Numbered from the stretch's first letter, positions 14,835 to 23,204 are shown. The stretch: DNA of 46,612 nt from Sedimentisphaerales bacterium (GCA_016926155.1 JAFGPC010000115.1:1-46612), one strand, 5' to 3'. The notes: generated by a model from the sequence alone, not told the origin. Program-made: numbers and translations.

Positions 14835-16535
14835 CTATTCATTTTCATGTACACACCCTCGAATCTGACGCAGGGCAAATACATCTCCCTTAATACAGCG
14901 AAAAGGATCGAAGGGATCGTTACGACAGTCGGCGTAATAACCACGAGGAAAACCTGTTCCATAGCACGAACTCGGGCCATAAGAGGGCTTGCAGCCCCAC
15001 ACCTCGTCTAATTCCCAGTATCGGCCTGCACAGATCCCCCCTGCCCCTCCTATTGGCGTCGGGCACAGAATTACCTCGAAAGGTTGGATCAGGTCCGTAC
15101 AATCATAATACCCGGCGCCTCCCTGTTGAGAACCGAGGATATTGGAAGCTTCTTCGTCCGAAATACGGGGTACAACCACCTCTGTTGACAGGGACGGATC
15201 GGTCACAATTAAAGCTACGCCATCCATCCATTGTCGGCGCAAGGTATCGATGTGTCGGCGGTAGTAAAACTGATTAGAAGACAAATCGATAATCCAGGCA
15301 TAATCTCCCTCGATCCGATCCAGAACCACATAATGAAGCGATTCCGTCAAATGTAGAATGACACGCCCTTCCTTCCACGTACGCAGCGCTTCGATATCGG
15401 TCTTTACCGGAGTGGCGGTTAATCCGAATTTCTCCATTGAAGCTTTCAGGCTCAACAAACTCGTATTTTCCCCTTTATCCCAGACATCCGGGTTATAAGG
15501 GAGTGTATCGATGTTAAACTGATGAGCGATATAACTCCCTGCCAGAGTGGCACAATTAGACGATTTTGGATCCATTCCTGATGTGAAAAGTTTTTCCGCA
15601 AGCAAACCGGCCATATCCGTCGAATTATTGTGTTGATACCAGAGTCGCTTTTCTAAAGAAGAGGGTTTGTAACGGACAAGCGTGCCATCCGAAAGAACGG
15701 GCTGGATGGATTTCATTTCAATCGATCTGTCTTTGGAAATGGTAATATTCCAGTCCTCATAGGAAACCAGTCCGGGCGGATCCACCAATATGTTATAGCG
15801 CTCGATGGTAATCGTTCGTGGAATCCAGCTATTCGAAAGATATTGATACCCTTCATATCGCTGCACCATCGTCGATTTCTCATTTTGGAGCATTTCAAAA
15901 CGAAGCACCGAATAGTTTCTCTCCGGATCCAATCGTATCAGGATGGCGGCCGATTCGGGCGTATCGATTCGTATTTCCAGAAAATAGTTCTTGTCTTCTT
16001 CTCTTTCCCATACCGAGATCTTTAAAGCAGACAATCGCTCCATCGAATACAATCCCTGCCCCCAGGGAACATATCCGGCAACCAGGACGCCTTTATCAAT
16101 ATCCGCAGGCGTCAAAACGGTTTCGCAGATATCCGCATACTTTGCATCAGGATAATAGCAGGAGTATTTCTTGCCGTCCCAGGAAAAGATTCGATGCTGA
16201 TTCAATTTCATGTTTTCCGCATCAACAACAATACCTTGGCTTGCCTGAAGAGAGCCTTTCCTTGGCGCATTGTGTTCTGTGATTTGAACTTCGCGTAAGA
16301 AGTGGTCTCCATCACATCGAACTACTTCACTGGACTGGATAACAATTCCATCAGAGGCATGATAGACCAGGTGTTGGGCTGTCAGAGCGCCTTGTATGAG
16401 CCAGCCGCCTCGATTGTTATCCGCCAAATGCCGAATCAATTCCAAGGATTCCGTTGTATTCAACTGCCGGTCGGCAAAGGAGAAAGTGGAAAACGTGAAA
16501 ACAAACAAAATAATAAAAATAATACGTGAATCCAC
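14835..16535 (-). CDS. Secreted protein with C39-peptidase-like domain, double-glycine-type site and eight-Cys tail
   Basis: 566 residues in four parts. (1) A signal peptide, about residues 1-21 (FIILFVFTFSTFSFA). (2) A ~300-residue beta-rich domain of unknown function, perhaps LolA/RseB-like. (3) A papain-like C39 region, about 320-445. Candidate catalytic residues are C328 (SSNCATLAGSYIAHQF), H401 (TESLHYVVLDRIEGD) and D417 (YAWIIDL). The usual oxyanion Gln before the Cys is not obvious, so activity is uncertain. (4) Residues 458-469, ISDEEASNILGS, which fit the double-glycine leader pattern LSxxELxxIxGG position by position (GS at the cut site), followed by QQGG. A 97-residue tail with eight cysteines ends the protein. 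Such tails are natural C39 substrates, so self-processing is conceivable. The next gene upstream on the same strand is 56 bp away. Confidence 0.7.
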   Translation of the reverse strand: MDSRIIFIILFVFTFSTFSFADRQLNTTESLELIRHLADNNRGGWLIQGALTAQHLVYHASDGIVIQSSEVVRCDGDHFLREVQITEHNAPRKGSLQASQGIVVDAENMKLNQHRIFSWDGKKYSCYYPDAKYADICETVLTPADIDKGVLVAGYVPWGQGLYSMERLSALKISVWEREEDKNYFLEIRIDTPESAAILIRLDPERNYSVLRFEMLQNEKSTMVQRYEGYQYLSNSWIPRTITIERYNILVDPPGLVSYEDWNITISKDRSIEMKSIQPVLSDGTLVRYKPSSLEKRLWYQHNNSTDMAGLLAEKLFTSGMDPKSSNCATLAGSYIAHQFNIDTLPYNPDVWDKGENTSLLSLKASMEKFGLTATPVKTDIEALRTWKEGRVILHLTESLHYVVLDRIEGDYAWIIDLSSNQFYYRRHIDTLRRQWMDGVALIVTDPSLSTEVVVPRISDEEASNILGSQQGGAGYYDCTDLIQPFEVILCPTPIGGAGGICAGRYWELDEVWGCKPSYGPSSCYGTGFPRGYYADCRNDPFDPFRCIKGDVFALRQIRGCVHENE

Positions 16536-16591
16536 GAAAGAATCTCCTTTCAGATATGAAAATCAAACATATCTATTTTTCGAATCAATTA

Positions 16592-17974
16592 TCATACGTT
16601 CAGATATGATATCTTTTTCTTCTCAATAAAAGATTCATGCGTCCATTTTCGACTCCAGGCCGGTGTGTTCATCGATATAACTGACCGACGAATCTCTTCC
16701 GGTACAATTCGAAGTCCAGGTGGACATTGTCGCAGACCGGATCCACGCAGAAATAACACACTGCTTTGTAAGTCATTGGGATCGACCTGATGAATGATTA
16801 ATGGCTTCAGGGTCCTGGCCGGTGGACGACGGTGATCGGTCACTGAAAGAACCATATCGCCTGGCTCCTCTGCGGTATACTCAAAACGGGCAAGATGGCC
16901 GTCTGTATACGCCCCGTCGAAACATCCAGCGGCAAAATCGATTCCCTCAGTTTGTTGCGATCCCGGATGAATATAGTCAAAGCTATGACTTGGCAGGGCA
17001 ATGATCCGAGCGGTTGAGGAATCCGGATTTGTGTAATCGTACGCACGATTATCGATAGAACCGAGACTTGGATCGGATAGATCAACCTCGACATAGAAGA
17101 CACGTACATCTCTTTCCAACGTCTCTATATCCACATACAGAGTTACCGTCTGGCCAACAAGCAAGGTTAATTCCGAAACGTCATTTGCATCGGTCACACA
17201 GTAGATTACATTGGGATCGGTGATCGGAAGATTTGGATTCCAGCCGCCGGTGCCCCACAGCCAGAAATCAACAAACATCACCGCATCGTCGACATCCACA
17301 TCCCCATCCGAATCAAGATCGGTAACCTTCTGTTGATTGGGATCTGTGCTGGATTGGGATTGATAATCAACGGCAAGCTGATAGAAATCCGTTAAATCCA
17401 CTTTGTCGTCCTGGTTGAAGTCTCGTGTTGCGACCTGAATAAAGGGAAAGCTGCTGTTCGGATCAGGCTCATCCCAACTATAACTATGATCGTAGAGATG
17501 AACGGAAGAATGACCGGCTTGGGTGGCGGTATAATCCAGGATAAACCAGTCACCGGGCGTGACGGAATTACAATCGGACGTATAGAGATCATAGCCGCTC
17601 ATTTCAGAGTCCTGCCAGTCCAGAACCAGGGCGTATTGGCCTGCCGCTTGTAAATGAGAATCGGACCAGTCCCGGTCGGCCGGATCCGGGTCCCTGCCGC
17701 TCAGCATTCCGTAATCCCTGGCGCTATCCGGGATAAACAGCCCTCCACTCCAGAGATCGGCCGTATCGGATTGGACCAGAAATTGAAGGCCGGTGCCGAC
17801 CATGATGTCATGACCGGAGTATGTCCGGATCCCGTCCGGTTCGAGTACACGGACAGTAATTGCTCCCTGGCTAAAAGGAGGAAAAGCTGTCGAAACGATT
17901 AAAGCAGCCAACACATATAAACTGATTATGCTCTGCCTCACTGTCTTTCTCCACTTGGACGTTTCCTGGTCCAT
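16592..17974 (-). CDS. Secreted protein with central dockerin-like pair between two beta-sandwich domains
   Basis: 460 residues with a signal peptide (about 1-37, ending SQG). Residues 185-239 contain two EF-hand-like dockerin repeats, DFNQDDKVDLTDFYQLAVDY and DLDSDGDVDVDDAVMFVDFW, which should bind Ca2+. The flanking regions (about 40-180 and 255-400) read as beta sandwiches. GQTVTLYVDIETLERDVRVF and GHLARFEYTAEEPGDMVLSV resemble cohesin/CBM2-like strands (inference). Enzymatic residues are not recognised. Only this Met lies before the signal peptide, and it lacks a Shine-Dalgarno sequence. A TATAAT on the minus strand at 18078-18083 could serve its promoter. Probably exported to the cell surface or medium for polymer binding or assembly. 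Confidence 0.7.
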   Translation of the reverse strand: MDQETSKWRKTVRQSIISLYVLAALIVSTAFPPFSQGAITVRVLEPDGIRTYSGHDIMVGTGLQFLVQSDTADLWSGGLFIPDSARDYGMLSGRDPDPADRDWSDSHLQAAGQYALVLDWQDSEMSGYDLYTSDCNSVTPGDWFILDYTATQAGHSSVHLYDHSYSWDEPDPNSSFPFIQVATRDFNQDDKVDLTDFYQLAVDYQSQSSTDPNQQKVTDLDSDGDVDVDDAVMFVDFWLWGTGGWNPNLPITDPNVIYCVTDANDVSELTLLVGQTVTLYVDIETLERDVRVFYVEVDLSDPSLGSIDNRAYDYTNPDSSTARIIALPSHSFDYIHPGSQQTEGIDFAAGCFDGAYTDGHLARFEYTAEEPGDMVLSVTDHRRPPARTLKPLIIHQVDPNDLQSSVLFLRGSGLRQCPPGLRIVPEEIRRSVISMNTPAWSRKWTHESFIEKKKISYLNV

Positions 17975-18173
17975 CAGATATATCTGCTTTTTAGAGTCCC
18001 TGAAAACTCTGCCCTTCTGCCCTAAAAAGAAAGCGATCCTCGTTGCAGGAATGTTTGTATCAATTCTGAAAAGTGAGATTATATCCTTGTCACATAAGAA
18101 CTTAGGGCTTTCCTCCGGATCCCCTGGCGGTCCCTGAATGAAATCCTAAATTAACCGGAAACGAAGACACTCC

Positions 18174-18256
18174 TTTGACGGACCTGTTTTCGTCAATTTG
18201 ACGTAAACACTTAACTTGAAAAGAGTTAGCCTTTGGCGGTCAAATCTGTGTCAAAA
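18174..18256. promoter_or_regulatory. Cluster of GTCAAA/TTTGAC repeats upstream of the secreted-protein operon
   Basis: TTTGACG occurs at 18174-18180 and 18197-18203. CGTCAA at 18191-18196 forms a perfect 6-bp palindrome with TTGACG (18198-18203). GTCAAA recurs at 18239-18244 and 18250-18255. The array ends 15 bp before the -35 box at 18271, a suitable position for an activator or repressor in this divergent region (17975-18479). The regulator is unknown. The rest of the gap holds no gene. Confidence 0.4.
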
Positions 18257-18270
18257 TAGGGTTTATGGGA

Positions 18271-18299
18271 TTGACAAAAACCCTTCTATCAGGCATAAT
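18271..18299 (+). promoter_or_regulatory. Near-consensus sigma-70 promoter
   Basis: A perfect TTGACA (18271-18276), a 17-bp spacer and CATAAT (18294-18299) form one of the best promoter matches in the window. Transcription should start near 18306, about 174 nt before the ATG at 18480. Confidence 0.7.
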
Positions 18300-18305
18300 G
18301 GAGGG

Positions 18306-18479
18306 GTTATGGCATCGGCAGGGAGGCCTCTCGGGTAAGCCGGGTGAACCTGTAAATTTCGGAGGAGCATTTGAAGCATATTTTAATCGGATTTGGGCAT
18401 ATCGATTTTTCCCTATGTAAAAGACTGCTTACAAGGTGTAGGTATAAGAGATATTTTTAAATTATGGAGGCGGCGAATC
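18306..18479 (+). ncRNA. Long GC-rich 5' leader, candidate structured cis-regulatory RNA
   Basis: The first ~70 nt after the predicted transcription start are much more GC-rich than the flanks and rich in complementary blocks: CGGC/GCCG enclosing GAGGCCTC, and CAGG/CCTG. An AT-rich stretch then runs to the GGAGG ribosome-binding site at 18466-18470. By eye it does not match the conserved cores of TPP, cobalamin, FMN, glycine, SAM or c-di-GMP riboswitches. No intrinsic terminator is seen inside, so any control would be translational or by RNA stability. Confidence 0.3.
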
Positions 18480-19952
18480 ATGAAAATCAAAAGATGTATT
18501 GCATTTTTCGTTTGCGGAATTTTTCTCCTGATGGCAGCGCAAGCGCCGGCAGCGTTCATCGTCGAGGCGCATTCTTCCGGCCTGGCAAATGAGAATTTTG
18601 AAGGAGGAGGAAAGGAGAGCGTTTGGAGTCGGGCCGCAGGTACGACCGCAAGTAAAAGTATTTTTAGTGGAACTTATAGCGAGGGTCTTGGCACTGATGA
18701 ATACATCTACTCCTATACACCGGGGGTCGATCAGGATAACTATTCACCTGCAGAAGGAACAGATTTCGGAAATGGTAATGCCTCAACCGGCATGATCGGA
18801 GGAGAAACGGGTTTCTACAATGTGTACATTACCTGGCCTAATAGCACCAACGTCGGGACTACCTGTACCATCACCGTTACCAACGATGGGGAGGACGTCG
18901 TCAACTCCGGGATTGACATGAACGGGAACAACGCAAATGGAAACAACTTATGGTTATTGATCGCCGAGGGTATTGAGCTTACTAACGGACAGACATATAC
19001 TATCAGACAAGTGACAGATAGCCCTAACACAGGTGTGTCGATGCGGAGTCACGGTGTCATGTGGGAGGCAACAGAACCGATTCTGGCGCCAGTCACGATC
19101 ACTGAAAGCGATGGCTCGACAAATATTGAAGAGGGCGGGCCATCAGACAGCTATACTGTGGTGTTGGATCAACAACCTACTTCATTGGTTTATATCACCG
19201 CGCAACCTTACGATCCGAACAACCTCTTTCTGAATGATATGCAACCCGGCGAACCAGTGGTCCTGACTTTTACCCCCGATGACTGGGATGTACCACAGGA
19301 GATTACCGTTACGGCAGTGGATGACCTACTAGTCGAATACGATCATACGGTCCTGATCCGTAACGGCTGCGATGCCAACAGCATTGACGGCAGCGGTGCG
19401 GGAGATCCGGCATTTAAGAATGGATTTGCGGGCTATGTCGAAGTACACATCACTGATAATGAAGCACCCGATGTACGAATCAGTGAAACGGACGGTTCAA
19501 CGGTTGTAAGTGAAGCGGGTGATATGGACACCTATCTTGTCTGGTTATTATTCCCGCCCACCGATCCGGTAACAGTCACGATCATGGCCGACGAACAGGT
19601 CACCGTGGATACCGGAGCCGGTCCGGGATCATCAGCAACGCTGATCTTTACACAAAACAATTGGGATCAGCCTCAGGTCGTAACCGTTGGCGCTATCCAG
19701 GATGATGTTCTCGAATACGTGCATACAGGTACAATTTCACATGCCGTCAGCAGCTTTGACGGTGGTTATGATGGGCTGGAAGTGGACGATCTGATCGTGA
19801 CAATCGAGGATGATGAATGCGGCGCCTGGGGATTCCAGGAATTGGATCTAGACGAGGACTGTGTCGTCAATCTGTCTGACTTTGCCCTGTTTGCCGAGTC
19901 GTGGCTGACCTGTACTCAACCTTATGCCGAAGGGTGTGATGACTTGCGTTAG
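18480..19952 (+). CDS. Secreted beta-sandwich protein with C-terminal dockerin-like tail
   Basis: 490 residues. The ATG at 18480 is chosen because GGAGG lies 9 nt upstream and a signal peptide follows directly (MKIKRCIAFFVCGIFLLMAAQAPAA); a longer TTG-initiated frame at 18393 would bury it. About 190 residues of lectin/CBM-like beta structure come first, including the golvesin-like stretch YNVYITWPNSTNVGTTCTITV. Two tandem related repeats follow, beginning ITESDGSTNIEEGGPSDSYTV and ISETDGSTVVSEAGDMDTYLV and each ending in (V)HITDNE / VTIEDDE, like Calx-beta-type modules. A single dockerin-like repeat, DLDEDCVVNLSDFALFAESW, ends the protein. Likely extracellular and carbohydrate- or surface-binding. 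First gene of a run with the PEP-CTERM gene (56 bp gap). Confidence 0.75.
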   Translation: MKIKRCIAFFVCGIFLLMAAQAPAAFIVEAHSSGLANENFEGGGKESVWSRAAGTTASKSIFSGTYSEGLGTDEYIYSYTPGVDQDNYSPAEGTDFGNGNASTGMIGGETGFYNVYITWPNSTNVGTTCTITVTNDGEDVVNSGIDMNGNNANGNNLWLLIAEGIELTNGQTYTIRQVTDSPNTGVSMRSHGVMWEATEPILAPVTITESDGSTNIEEGGPSDSYTVVLDQQPTSLVYITAQPYDPNNLFLNDMQPGEPVVLTFTPDDWDVPQEITVTAVDDLLVEYDHTVLIRNGCDANSIDGSGAGDPAFKNGFAGYVEVHITDNEAPDVRISETDGSTVVSEAGDMDTYLVWLLFPPTDPVTVTIMADEQVTVDTGAGPGSSATLIFTQNNWDQPQVVTVGAIQDDVLEYVHTGTISHAVSSFDGGYDGLEVDDLIVTIEDDECGAWGFQELDLDEDCVVNLSDFALFAESWLTCTQPYAEGCDDLR

Positions 19953-20008
19953 TCATTCTCTGGGATTAAGATGAAAAAATATTGAAAACTTTTTTCGGAG
20001 GAAGCAAG

Positions 20009-20752
20009 ATGAATGTATTCAAAGGTATGGTTCTACTATTGCTGATCATCGGGATGGCTGGAGTGGTAGTTCAAGAAGCCGCCGCAGGCGTATTGGGCAT
20101 CTCTCTCGGCATACGCGAGACCGGTACGACCGAACCGATCGGGGGCAATGGCGGCGCCTCAGGTGGTATCGAGTGGATCGATCTGGATGGTCAGAGCCTG
20201 ACGCTCGATGGGACGTGGCAGCAGTTTACCTTCGATTTCGGCTCTGCCGGTGTAACGGCTTTTGCGGGGGGCACGGCCAATGGCGTGCTCGATGGAACCC
20301 GGGGCACACTCGAACACATACGGATTCGCAACATAGACGGGGTGACCGCGCCGATTACACTGTGGATCGATGATGTCGTCAACACAACCGCCGCTGCCGG
20401 TGATGTGCTCATTACCGGCTTCGAGGGTTATGATGCCGATCAGGAAGTAATATTCCGGCATCCCGGCTTCTCCGGCTCCACATCCGGTAATCTTACGGGC
20501 TCAAACTACTCCGGCGTGGACATCAGCGGCGGATATGCAGGGGATGCCTCCTATCGCGTCGAGTTCCAGTTTATGGACGACGACGCTGCACGTTGGCTGC
20601 GGCTGACATCGTATGCCGCCCCAAATCTGCCCAATACGGCGATCGACTTCGCGTCTGACAGCTCGTTGAGTTTCTGGGTAAAAGGCGTTCCAGAGCCGGC
20701 CACAATGCTCTTGTTGGGCGTTGGAGCGATAATGCTGCGCCGCAGACGGTAA
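20009..20752 (+). CDS. PEP-CTERM sorting-domain protein
   Basis: 247 residues. The ATG at 20009 follows GGAGG by 8 nt. A signal peptide (about 1-25, ending QEAAAG) and a C-terminal PEP-CTERM anchor are clear: the motif VPEP, a hydrophobic stretch (ATMLLLGVGAIML) and the basic end RRRR. An exosortase would cleave and transfer the protein to the surface or extracellular matrix; no exosortase gene is in the window. The body is Gly/Thr/Asp-rich beta structure with two similar halves (WQQFTFDFGSAGV... and VEFQFMDDDAARWL..., each in a CBM-like jelly-roll style). The role is unknown; surface polysaccharide or matrix association is typical for the class. Confidence 0.85.
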   Translation: MNVFKGMVLLLLIIGMAGVVVQEAAAGVLGISLGIRETGTTEPIGGNGGASGGIEWIDLDGQSLTLDGTWQQFTFDFGSAGVTAFAGGTANGVLDGTRGTLEHIRIRNIDGVTAPITLWIDDVVNTTAAAGDVLITGFEGYDADQEVIFRHPGFSGSTSGNLTGSNYSGVDISGGYAGDASYRVEFQFMDDDAARWLRLTSYAAPNLPNTAIDFASDSSLSFWVKGVPEPATMLLLGVGAIMLRRRR

Positions 20753-20795
20753 TCGACCTGAATCGCGAATTAAAAATTGAACGGACAGTTGGTTC

Positions 20796-20848
20796 GTTCT
20801 TGAATAAGAACATGTCGGGGCGGGACAAAACCTGTCCCGACATTGTTT
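20796..20848 (+). terminator. Two successive hairpins ending the PEP-CTERM transcript
   Basis: A small hairpin GTTCTT/AAGAAC (20796-20811) abuts a stronger one, ATGTCGGG (20812-20819) / CCCGACAT (20836-20843), followed by TGTTTC. The second hairpin's loop is GC-rich and partly self-complementary (GGGACA...TGTCCC). The poor T-run makes termination likely but not certain. Confidence 0.55.
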
Positions 20849-20871
20849 CAAGAAGCCATGGGGGGTACGGG

Positions 20872-23175
20872 ATGAGAGTGCAGACAAAACGTAACATCGT
20901 AAGAATGGCCCAATCGGCTCTCCTTGTGATGTTGTTCTGCGCCATTGGTCTGACGTGCGCCGCGGATTGTCCCGTACCCGACTTGAGCGGAGATTGTCAG
21001 GTAGATATGGCAGATTTTGCAATCCTGGTCGATCAATGGCTCCAGAGTCCGGACTATACCACGGAAGGACTGCTGGCTCATTGGGATTTGAATGAAACCG
21101 AAGGGTTCTGGGCTTACGACAGCTCCGGTTATGGCTTTACGGCTCAATTACAGAACAGCCCACTCTGGCAGCCGGACGATGGTATTATCTCGGGAGCCAT
21201 TCAACTGGACGGCCTCAACGATTATCTTTCCGTGGATTTTGTCTTGAATCCCGCCGATGGTCCTTTCAGCGCCTTTGCCTGGATCAAAGGCGGGTATAAC
21301 CGGGAGGTTATCCTTACCCAGCTTGACGGTGTGGGTGTGGGAAGGGAATGGCTGCAAATCGATACCATTGACGGACATTTGATTACGCGTCTAACGGATG
21401 GGGCCACGATTTTGAAAAGCCAGACTACTATTACCGATGGCGACTGGCATCATGTAGGCGTAGTGTGGGATGGTTTCCATCGTTTCCTTTATGTGGATGG
21501 GCAGGAAGTCGCCCATGACGAGCAGCCCATTGCCAATCTGCAATGGTGTAACGGCGGTCTCTATATCGGTGCGGGCAAGACCCGGGCCGATTATACCTTC
21601 TGGGACGGCATGATCGACGATGTGCGGATTTATACAAGGGCATTAACGGAAGACGAGATCCTTGGATTATCCACTCCGCCGGAGACACCCCCGAATTCAG
21701 CCGATTTTGATGGTTCCGATGGAATCAATATGACCGATTTTGCGATTTTGGCGGATTATTGGCTGATTGGTCCACCGGGCGAATATCGCTGCATCTGGGT
21801 CGATTCCTGGTACTGGAATCCAAGTTTCATGAACACATCGGAAGCCGACGAATTAATACAAACCTGTCGGGATAACAATATCAACACGGTCATCGTTGAA
21901 GTTCGCAAGACTGGCGATGCAGCGTATAACTCAAACATAGAACCACGGATCGAAGAATGGATCAGTGGCGGTCCATCCTTTGATCCGCTGGGCTATCTGA
22001 TCGATATCGCCCACGACACCTCCGACGAAAAGCCCTATGTAGAAGTGCATGCATGGTTTGTCGCTCACCGCATCAGTAAACTGGAAGATCTCGATCCCAT
22101 GCATGTCCTTTTACAACATCCAGAGTATGTAATGCTTGATGTCAATGGCAATGAGATAGCCGATAACGGCCGTTATATCGATCCCGGTCATCCCGGTGCG
22201 GTTGACTGGAACGTGGCTGTTATTCTGGATTGTCTGCAAAATTACGATATTGACGGGATCAACCTGGATTATATTCGATACCCGGGGAGCACCTGGGGGT
22301 ATAATCCTGTAAGCGTCGCCCGATTTAATGCCGTCTATGGAGAGATAGGAACGCCATCTCCCTCCGATCCCGACTGGTGTGATTGGCGGAGAGAGTGCGT
22401 GACTCTGGAGGTCAAGAAGATCTACATCAAGTCGCTTATGGTCAATCCCTGGGTGGTTCTGACGACGGATACGATCAATTGGGGATGTGCTTTTAATGAC
22501 TTTGAGCATTCGGCGGCTTATGTTTCGGTTTTCCAGGACTGGGTCGGCTGGTTGCAGGCAGGTATTATCGACTACAACACGCTCATGGGCTATGTTTGTC
22601 AGTCCTGCTCATATGAACCTTGTGCCCCGATATCCAATCCCGAGCGCCATCAGGGCTGGTGCAACCTGTCCCTGGATAATGACGACAAACGGGGAAGTAT
22701 TCTTTCCACCGGGGCTTATCTGCAGCTCAATGTACAGGATGCCATCGATCAACTGCTCTGGGCCAGAAGTCAGAACGCCGCAGGCCTGAATATTTATGAC
22801 TGGTATAGCGAGGTCAGCCGAAATGAAGCCGGCGAGAACCGTGCGGATTTTTACCGGGAACTAAAAAACCAGGTCTTTCCGGAATGGGTTGATCCGCCCA
22901 AACCGGAATGGAAAACCCATCCGACGACGGGAATTCTCGAAGGAAACATTACCGACAATGGAGTACCTGTGGATCATGCGACAGTGGAGGTCGTAGGATT
23001 ACCCCAGACCCAGACCTATACCGACGGTTCGGGATGGTACGGCATTTTGGATGTGCCACCCGGAGAACACATCCTTTGCGTCCGGTTCCAGGATATTGAT
23101 ATGAATATTCCTGTCGTATTGCCTCATCCGGGTGATATCATCACGGTTAACGGTGATTTGGCAGACCTGCTATAA
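20872..23175 (+). CDS. Secreted LamG / dockerin / GHL10-type glycoside hydrolase-like protein
   Basis: 767 residues from the ATG at 20872 (a G-rich GGGGGG tract lies 6-12 nt upstream); a longer frame from 20800 would start inside a hairpin and hide the signal peptide (ending LTCAA). Domains in order: a dockerin-like repeat (DLSGDCQVDMADFAILVDQW); a LamG/concanavalin-type domain (about 65-265, GLLAHWDLNETEG...GGLYIGAGKTRADYTFWDGMIDDVRIYTRAL); a second dockerin-like repeat (DFDGSDGINMTDFAILADYW); a GHL10/family-10-like TIM barrel (about 300-660) with CIWVDSWYW, YVEVHAWF and IDGINLDYIRYP, the last holding the candidate catalytic Asp; and a carboxypeptidase-regulatory-like beta domain at the end (LEGNITDNGVPVDHATVEV). 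It probably acts on an external polysaccharide or peptidoglycan-like glycan; the substrate is unknown. Confidence 0.82.
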   Translation: MRVQTKRNIVRMAQSALLVMLFCAIGLTCAADCPVPDLSGDCQVDMADFAILVDQWLQSPDYTTEGLLAHWDLNETEGFWAYDSSGYGFTAQLQNSPLWQPDDGIISGAIQLDGLNDYLSVDFVLNPADGPFSAFAWIKGGYNREVILTQLDGVGVGREWLQIDTIDGHLITRLTDGATILKSQTTITDGDWHHVGVVWDGFHRFLYVDGQEVAHDEQPIANLQWCNGGLYIGAGKTRADYTFWDGMIDDVRIYTRALTEDEILGLSTPPETPPNSADFDGSDGINMTDFAILADYWLIGPPGEYRCIWVDSWYWNPSFMNTSEADELIQTCRDNNINTVIVEVRKTGDAAYNSNIEPRIEEWISGGPSFDPLGYLIDIAHDTSDEKPYVEVHAWFVAHRISKLEDLDPMHVLLQHPEYVMLDVNGNEIADNGRYIDPGHPGAVDWNVAVILDCLQNYDIDGINLDYIRYPGSTWGYNPVSVARFNAVYGEIGTPSPSDPDWCDWRRECVTLEVKKIYIKSLMVNPWVVLTTDTINWGCAFNDFEHSAAYVSVFQDWVGWLQAGIIDYNTLMGYVCQSCSYEPCAPISNPERHQGWCNLSLDNDDKRGSILSTGAYLQLNVQDAIDQLLWARSQNAAGLNIYDWYSEVSRNEAGENRADFYRELKNQVFPEWVDPPKPEWKTHPTTGILEGNITDNGVPVDHATVEVVGLPQTQTYTDGSGWYGILDVPPGEHILCVRFQDIDMNIPVVLPHPGDIITVNGDLADLL

Positions 23176-23204
23176 TCCACCAATTGAAAACCCCGTGGAA
23201 TCAA

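Noticed and set aside
18306-18400. Known riboswitch (TPP, cobalamin, FMN, glycine, c-di-GMP) in the leader
   Set aside because: None of the invariant core sequences of these classes is present; only a generic structured leader is claimed.
18393-18479. Upstream TTG start for the secreted protein at 18480
   Set aside because: It would place 29 residues before the signal peptide; GGAGG fits the ATG at 18480.
20800-20871. Upstream start of the GHL10-like protein
   Set aside because: The extension lies within terminator-like hairpins and would mask the signal peptide; ATG 20872 is preferred.
16592-23175. Classical cellulosome gene cluster
   Set aside because: No scaffoldin with multiple clear cohesins and no recognised cellulase; dockerin-like repeats are common tails in planctomycete secreted proteins.
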